NCBI RefSeq assembly: GCF_026651855.1
Contig: NZ_CP093280.1
Location: 4,628,001-4,692,000 of the forward strand
DNA length: 64,000 nucleotides
Reading direction: 5' to 3'
Source: Pseudomonas silvicola
GTDB taxonomy: Bacteria; Pseudomonadota; Gammaproteobacteria; Pseudomonadales; Pseudomonadaceae
Shown: piece after piece, positions 59,576-64,000 of the stretch
Layout of the letters: each line of letters begins with the position of its first letter
Position numbering within the stretch: position 1 is the stretch's first letter
Translations under genes and position numbers: made by a program
Notes under the pieces: generated by a model
The model's input: only the letters and a program-made list of their open reading frames with translations
Database searches by the model: none
Told to the model about the DNA's origin: nothing

Positions 59576-62023
59576 TCAGAAGTCGTAGGCGAGCTTGGTG
59601 TACCAGGAGCCACCACCGGGGTAGAACGGCGGGTTGCCGTACGGGGCCAGGCCCAGGCTGCTGTACACCGCGTTCTTGTCCGGGCGCACATCGAAAATGT
59701 TGCTGCCGCCCAGGCTCACGGTCAGGTGGTCGAAGAAGGTGTAGCTGACGTCCAGGTCGGTCAGCCACTTGGCGCCGAAGCTGCGGTCGCCGCTTTCGTT
59801 CACCGCCAGGGTCGACACCGAGCCGTAGCGGGTGGTGGTCAGGTTGGTGTTCCAGTTGCCCACCTTCCAGTTGGCCCCCAGAATCCATTTGGTCTTGGGC
59901 AGCGCGTCGGTCAGGTCGCCTTCGCGGTTGCGGCCCACCAGGGTCACGCCGGCATTGGCCAGCGAAGCCGGGGTGTCCTTGGCGTCAGTGATGGTGGTCT
60001 TGTTGTAGTTGAAGGCGGCGCTCCAGCGCACATCGCCAAACTCGCCGAACGGCGTGGTGTGGTCGGCCACCACGTCCAGGCCGCGGGTGCGGGTGTCGAA
60101 GGCATTGGTGTAATAATCCACCCAGGTGCCGGCGGTCACGCCCTGGGCGGCCAGGATGCTATTGACCACGCCGTCGCCGTGGTCATAGATGGCACTGGTG
60201 AGTGCGATGCGGTTCTGGATGTCCACCAGGTAGGCATCGGCAGTGACGCTGGTGCGCGGCGCCGGTTGCCAGGTGATGCCCAGCCCCAGGTTCTGGGATT
60301 TTTCCGGCTTCAGCGCGCTGCCGCCCAGCGCCTGGGCCAGGCTGCTGTCCGACGGGGTCAGGCGGGTGGTGGCAGGCACCACGTTGCCGTTGACGTCGGT
60401 GTTCACGCGGCTGTCGGTGGTGGTGTAACCGGTCTGGGTCAGGGACGGGGCGCGCACACCGGTACCGAGGGTGCCGCGCACGGCCACGGTATCGGTCAGC
60501 TTGTAGCGGCTGTTGAATTTGAGGCCCAGCTTGTTACCGTTGTAGTCGTCGAAATGCTCCAGCCGCGCGGCCACGTCGGCGTACCAGCGGCTGGTCAGGT
60601 CAAAGCCCAGGTCCAGGTAGGTGGCGTAGGTGTTGCGGATCAGGTCCACTTCGTCTTCGGGGCGGATGATGACGGACGCCTGGGCGCCGCTGGCCGCGTT
60701 GTAGGTACCGGTTTCGTAGGAATCCGCAGAGCCTGCGAAGGTGCTGAACCGCTCCCATTTATGCTCGATACCCGTGGACACGGTCACTGGCACGCCCAGG
60801 TTGAAGGGGTTTTCGAAACGGCGGCTGAAGTCCAGGTTGTTGACCCACTGGTCGGAGCGGAAGGTGGCCAGGTTGTTGAAGCTGGTGGGCGAGTCCACGC
60901 CCAACGACGGGTTGAGGTTCAGTTCGCTGGAGTATTTCAGCGTGTCCCGGCCGTAGCTGGTGCTCAGGTCATAATTCCAGCCGCCCACATCACCCTTGCC
61001 ACCGAACACGAACTGGTAGTCGATGTCGCGCAGGTTGTTCACCGGGTAGTAGCCGTCGGGAAAAATCTCCGGTACCGAAGCCGTGCCATTGGGGAAGCGG
61101 TAGTAGTTCTGGATCACCGCCTTGCGTTCGCCATAGGTGCCGAAGGAGTACAGGGTTACGTCATTGAGCGGCAGTTCGGCGTTATAGCCCACGTTGTAGG
61201 CCTTGAGCTCGGGGTCGCCGTTCTTGATCGCCACCCGGTCCCAGCTGGCTTCCTTGGCTGGGTCGCTGTAGGCGGTGACAGTGCTGTCGGCCTTGCCGTC
61301 CCACGACGCGTAGCCGCGTTTGCGGGCGTCGGCGGACAGGTGCAGGAAACCGCCGTTGTCGCCGAGCTTGAAGCCCTCGTCGGCGGCGATTTTCTTGGTG
61401 GCGCCTTCGCCGGAAAACAGCTCGCCATAGCTGGTTTCCACATGGCCGCCCGAGTCCTGGGACTTGAGAATGATGTTCACCACCCCGGCCACGGCGTCGG
61501 AGCCATAGCGCGCGGCCGCGGCGTCCTTGAGCACCTCGATATGGTCGATGGAGCTGATGGGGATCATGTCGATGTCCACGACATTGGCGCCGCTGTTATC
61601 GGTGGAGCCTTGTTGAATGGCCGCACCCAGGTGGCGCCGCTTGCCGTTGACCAGCACCAGCGTGTACTCCGGGCCCATGCCACGGTTGCTCAGCGGCCGG
61701 GTCGTGGAGTTGAACCCGGCAATGTTGCTGCCGAAGGTGAAGGAGGGCAGCAGTTTGGCAATGGCCTCGGACAGCTCCGCCCGGCCGGTCTTGACCAGCG
61801 CATCGTTGCTGATGATGTCGGTGGGCGTGGAGCTGTCAACGATGGTGCGCTGCTGCGCACGGGCGGTTTCGGCGGTGGTGGTCACCGTCACGGTCTTGAG
61901 CTGCGTGTCAGTGGCGGCGGTATCGGCGTTGGCCAGGGGCGCGGCGGTGGCCAGCAGCATGGCAACGCTCAAGGTTGAGAGCGGGAAAGTCCGGGGCTGC
62001 TTGACTGAAGGCGAATACGGCAT
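59576..62023 (-). CDS. TonB-dependent receptor
   Basis: An 815-residue outer-membrane receptor: signal peptide (cleavage near PLANA), TonB-box region KTVTVTTTAET, plug domain with RGMGPEYTLVLVNGKRRH and EVLKDAAAARYGSDAVAGVVN, and a barrel ending in KLAYDF. The plug resembles receptors of the BtuB/vitamin or oligomer type more than siderophore receptors. It is the first gene of an operon with the ABC importer, so it should bring the same solute across the outer membrane. Confidence 0.93.
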   Translation of the reverse strand: MPYSPSVKQPRTFPLSTLSVAMLLATAAPLANADTAATDTQLKTVTVTTTAETARAQQRTIVDSSTPTDIISNDALVKTGRAELSEAIAKLLPSFTFGSNIAGFNSTTRPLSNRGMGPEYTLVLVNGKRRHLGAAIQQGSTDNSGANVVDIDMIPISSIDHIEVLKDAAAARYGSDAVAGVVNIILKSQDSGGHVETSYGELFSGEGATKKIAADEGFKLGDNGGFLHLSADARKRGYASWDGKADSTVTAYSDPAKEASWDRVAIKNGDPELKAYNVGYNAELPLNDVTLYSFGTYGERKAVIQNYYRFPNGTASVPEIFPDGYYPVNNLRDIDYQFVFGGKGDVGGWNYDLSTSYGRDTLKYSSELNLNPSLGVDSPTSFNNLATFRSDQWVNNLDFSRRFENPFNLGVPVTVSTGIEHKWERFSTFAGSADSYETGTYNAASGAQASVIIRPEDEVDLIRNTYATYLDLGFDLTSRWYADVAARLEHFDDYNGNKLGLKFNSRYKLTDTVAVRGTLGTGVRAPSLTQTGYTTTDSRVNTDVNGNVVPATTRLTPSDSSLAQALGGSALKPEKSQNLGLGITWQPAPRTSVTADAYLVDIQNRIALTSAIYDHGDGVVNSILAAQGVTAGTWVDYYTNAFDTRTRGLDVVADHTTPFGEFGDVRWSAAFNYNKTTITDAKDTPASLANAGVTLVGRNREGDLTDALPKTKWILGANWKVGNWNTNLTTTRYGSVSTLAVNESGDRSFGAKWLTDLDVSYTFFDHLTVSLGGSNIFDVRPDKNAVYSSLGLAPYGNPPFYPGGGSWYTKLAYDF

Positions 62024-62161
62024 GTCGGGCGTTGTCCATTAAAGCTGACACTGGCCCGTGGTGGGGGTACAGGTTCCATTTCCTGAAGGCAATCGTTTGG
62101 GACGGCAAGAGTGGCGTCTTGGATTGATAGTATTTTCATAACAAATTCATTGGAAATTCTT

Positions 62162-62187
62162 TTTTGGAATAACGATATTATTCAAAA
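62162..62187. promoter_or_regulatory. Imperfect palindrome upstream of the TonB receptor
   Basis: TTTTGGAATAA and TTATTCAAAA face each other across CGATA in an AT-rich stretch 140-165 bp upstream of the receptor start. It has the shape of a LysR-type binding site, and the remnant of a LysR gene lies next to it. Confidence 0.5.
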
Positions 62188-62243
62188 CATGCATTAAATA
62201 AAATCTAATTATGCGGTCAGGTTATGTTGTTTTGGCTGATTCG

Positions 62244-62546
62244 CTACGCATGTACCACGGCAATGCCCGCCGTCAGTGGCCCGTGCAAGGGCTTGAGCGG
62301 CCTGAACACCACCCCTTGGCGCCTGACCTGCTGCAGCGATGCGGGCAGCAGGGCCATGCCCTGGCCCTCGGCGATCAGGCCCAGCAGGTTGTGATGGTCG
62401 TCGGGCTCCGGCAGGCGGTTCGGGGTGAACCCGATGCGGTCGAAGTACGCCTGACAATGGTCATGAAAACCGGGGTTCAGCCGCCGTTCGAAACGAAACA
62501 GCGGCTGCTCGCGCAAGTCGTCGAAGGACAGGCGTAGTAATATCAC
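62244..62546 (-). pseudogene. LysR-family regulator fragment (C-terminal domain only)
   Basis: About 100 codons match the C-terminal part of a LysR effector domain (ILLRLSFDDL, NPGFHDHCQAYFDRIGFTPN, HHNLLGLIAEGQGMALLPAS). The DNA-binding domain and first effector half are missing, and the frame stops early, so this is a remnant. It lies in the divergent position usual for a regulator of the TonB/ABC operon, suggesting that the original regulator was lost. Confidence 0.8.
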
Positions 62547-62598
62547 TTTAACATTGGTTCGCTAGCATCGCGCATTCACCACGGGTTGGTCCTTGAGC

Positions 62599-63846
62599 AT
62601 GCACGCCGAACACTTCCCCTTCATGCGTCCCACACTCCTGCGCGATCACCGCTGTGCCGGTGATCTGTGCAAGCAGATGCCCACCGTCGAGTCCAGCGCC
62701 ACCAATGCCCTGGTCATGGACATCTTCAGCTCGCAGAAGGACATGGTCTGCCTGGCCGTGGTAGAAGGCGCACGGCCCATTGGCTTGATCAACCGCAACA
62801 TTTTTCTGTCGCAAATGAGCCGCCCCTTCCACCGTGAGCTGTACGACAAGAAAAGCTGCATTGCCTTCATGGACAAGGAGCCCTTGATCGTCGACGCGCA
62901 GATGAGCATCGAAACTCTGACGTTCAAGACCGTCGAATACGGCGAGAAAGCGCTGTCCGATGGCTTCATCGTCACCCATCAAGGGCGCTTCGCCGGCCTG
63001 GGCAATGGCCTGCAGTTGATGTCGGTGGTGGCCGAGATGCAGGCGCAGAAGAACCGTCAGATGATGCAGAGCATCGAGTACGCCAGCGTCATTCAACGAG
63101 CGATGTTGCGCGCCTCTCGCGACGCCCTGAAGTCGACCCTGGATGACGCGGCGCTGCTGTGGGAGCCACGTGACGTGGTCGGCGGTGATTTCTACCATTT
63201 CTGCGCCTACCCCGATGGCTGGTTCGGTGCCATCGCTGATTGCACCGGCCATGGTGTGCCGGGAGCGTTCATGACCCTGATTGCCTCCTCGTCGTTGACC
63301 CAGGCCCTGGCCCGGTGCGGGCCGCGTGATCCGGCGCGGCTGCTGTCGGTAGTCAACCGCAGCGTCAAGGAGCTGCTGGGCCAGGTCCAGGGCGTGGCCG
63401 AAACACCGGAGTCGGACGACGGCCTGGACGCGGCATTTTTCTGGGTCGACACCGTCAGCCAAACGCTCAGCTTCGCGGGTGCGCGCTTGTCCCTGGCGCT
63501 GCTGCACCCCGGCGCCGAGCAGGTGGAGACACTGGCCGGCCAGCGCATGGGCGTGGGTTACGTAGGCAGCGCCCTGGATTATCAATGGGCCAGCACCCAG
63601 GTGGCGCTGCAACCCGGCAGCCTGCTGTTCGTGGCCACCGATGGCCTGACGGACCAGATCGGCGGCCCCCGCAACATTGCGTTTGGAAAGCGCAAGGCAT
63701 TCGACACGCTGCTGGCTCACCGCCAGGCGCCGGCGAATGAAGTCTGCACGGCGGTACACCAGGCACTGGCCGGGTGGCAAGGATCGCAACGTCGACGTGA
63801 CGACCTCACTCTATTCTGTGCCCGACTCAGGACCCCCCATGGCTAA
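62599..63846 (+). CDS. SpoIIE-family PP2C phosphatase
   Basis: About 415 residues: an N-terminal CBS/regulatory-like domain (about 10-145), a short coiled coil (VVAEMQAQKNRQMMQSIEYA) and a C-terminal PP2C/SpoIIE phosphatase domain with metal-binding aspartates in DVVGGDFYHF, IADCTGHGVPGAFM and DDGLDAAF. There is no membrane segment, unlike P. aeruginosa SiaA. TTG at 62593 is the alternative start. The 8-bp overlap with the SiaB-type gene suggests a phosphatase acting in the same partner-switch. Confidence 0.85.
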   Translation: MHAEHFPFMRPTLLRDHRCAGDLCKQMPTVESSATNALVMDIFSSQKDMVCLAVVEGARPIGLINRNIFLSQMSRPFHRELYDKKSCIAFMDKEPLIVDAQMSIETLTFKTVEYGEKALSDGFIVTHQGRFAGLGNGLQLMSVVAEMQAQKNRQMMQSIEYASVIQRAMLRASRDALKSTLDDAALLWEPRDVVGGDFYHFCAYPDGWFGAIADCTGHGVPGAFMTLIASSSLTQALARCGPRDPARLLSVVNRSVKELLGQVQGVAETPESDDGLDAAFFWVDTVSQTLSFAGARLSLALLHPGAEQVETLAGQRMGVGYVGSALDYQWASTQVALQPGSLLFVATDGLTDQIGGPRNIAFGKRKAFDTLLAHRQAPANEVCTAVHQALAGWQGSQRRRDDLTLFCARLRTPHG

Positions 63847-64000
63847 CCCACACACCGCCCAGGATTGCACCTTTTTCGAACTGGCCCAGCAGCGCAATGT
63901 GATCTTCTATCACATGGGCTATTTCTCCCACGGCATCATCACCACCATGGCCGAGGTGGTGAAGGTGCAGCTGGAAGTGGCTGGCGTCAGCGGGCCGACG
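63839..64000 (+). CDS. siaB: SiaB-family protein (DUF6272), 3' end outside window
   Basis: The first 54 codons only (MANPHTAQDCTFFELAQQRN, VIFYHMGYFSHGIITTMAEV). It matches the SiaB-type histidine-kinase-fold proteins that phosphorylate SiaC and thereby control the diguanylate cyclase SiaD. The start overlaps the phosphatase stop by 8 bp (ATGGCTAA), with AGGA upstream. Confidence 0.8.
   Translation, partial: MANPHTAQDCTFFELAQQRNVIFYHMGYFSHGIITTMAEVVKVQLEVAGVSGPT

Overview
The window reads as chromosome of a Pseudomonas species (fluorescens/putida type). The basis is high-GC coding sequence, the 2-ketogluconate genes in the order kguD-kguT-kguK-kguE-ptxS, an acnD/prpF-type methylcitrate operon, SiaB-like signalling genes, and REP/REPIN-type repeats of the kind common in that genus. 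No rRNA, tRNA, CRISPR array, transposase or prophage was seen.

Layout. 1-1812: a periplasmic gluconate 2-dehydrogenase (GMC flavoprotein cut by the window edge, plus subunit 3). 1.98-11.4 kb: glyoxalase I, glutaminase, acetyltransferase, alkylbase glycosylase, MFS and LysR genes, a siderophore receptor with Fur-like boxes divergent from a thioredoxin-like gene, and a soluble PAS chemoreceptor. 11.4-12.68 kb: a palindromic array of 160-bp repeat units. 12.68-18.3 kb: the 2-ketogluconate operon and its repressor PtxS, with three PtxS operators and a duplicated promoter/leader segment. 18.3-24.0 kb: membrane proteins, an MFS pump, SDR, Nudix and small proteins. 24.1-28.3 kb: a TPP-dependent oxidase-like gene and an epoxide hydrolase with a 1,102-bp tandem duplication that created an in-frame chimeric gene. 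28.3-37.1 kb: a porin, a lipoprotein and the propionate (2-methylcitrate) operon prpR-prpB-prpC-acnD-prpF with promoter and operators. 37.1-49.3 kb: ogt, thiM, azlCD, a quinone reductase with a LysR gene, malic enzyme, an MCE protein, an RcnB-like protein, a sodium symporter, DUF2784 and an oxaloacetate decarboxylase-like gene.

49.3-53.9 kb is the most interesting part: an AT-richer island carrying a complete microcin B17-like operon on the minus strand. A Gly/Ser/Cys-rich precursor peptide is followed by McbB-like, McbC-like and McbD-like (YcaO) synthetase subunits and a McbE/McbF-like ABC exporter. The order matches mcbABCDEF, but no McbG immunity gene is visible. The precursor differs clearly from McbA: it has only two cysteines, a different leader, and an acidic C-terminal tail. 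The product is predicted to be a linear thiazole/oxazole-modified peptide.

54.4-62.0 kb: a TonB receptor followed by a dipeptide/nickel-type ABC importer (lipoprotein SBP, two permeases, double ATPase) in one minus-strand operon, with a LysR remnant beside it. 62.6-64.0 kb: a SpoIIE-type phosphatase overlapping the start of a SiaB-type gene that runs off the window.
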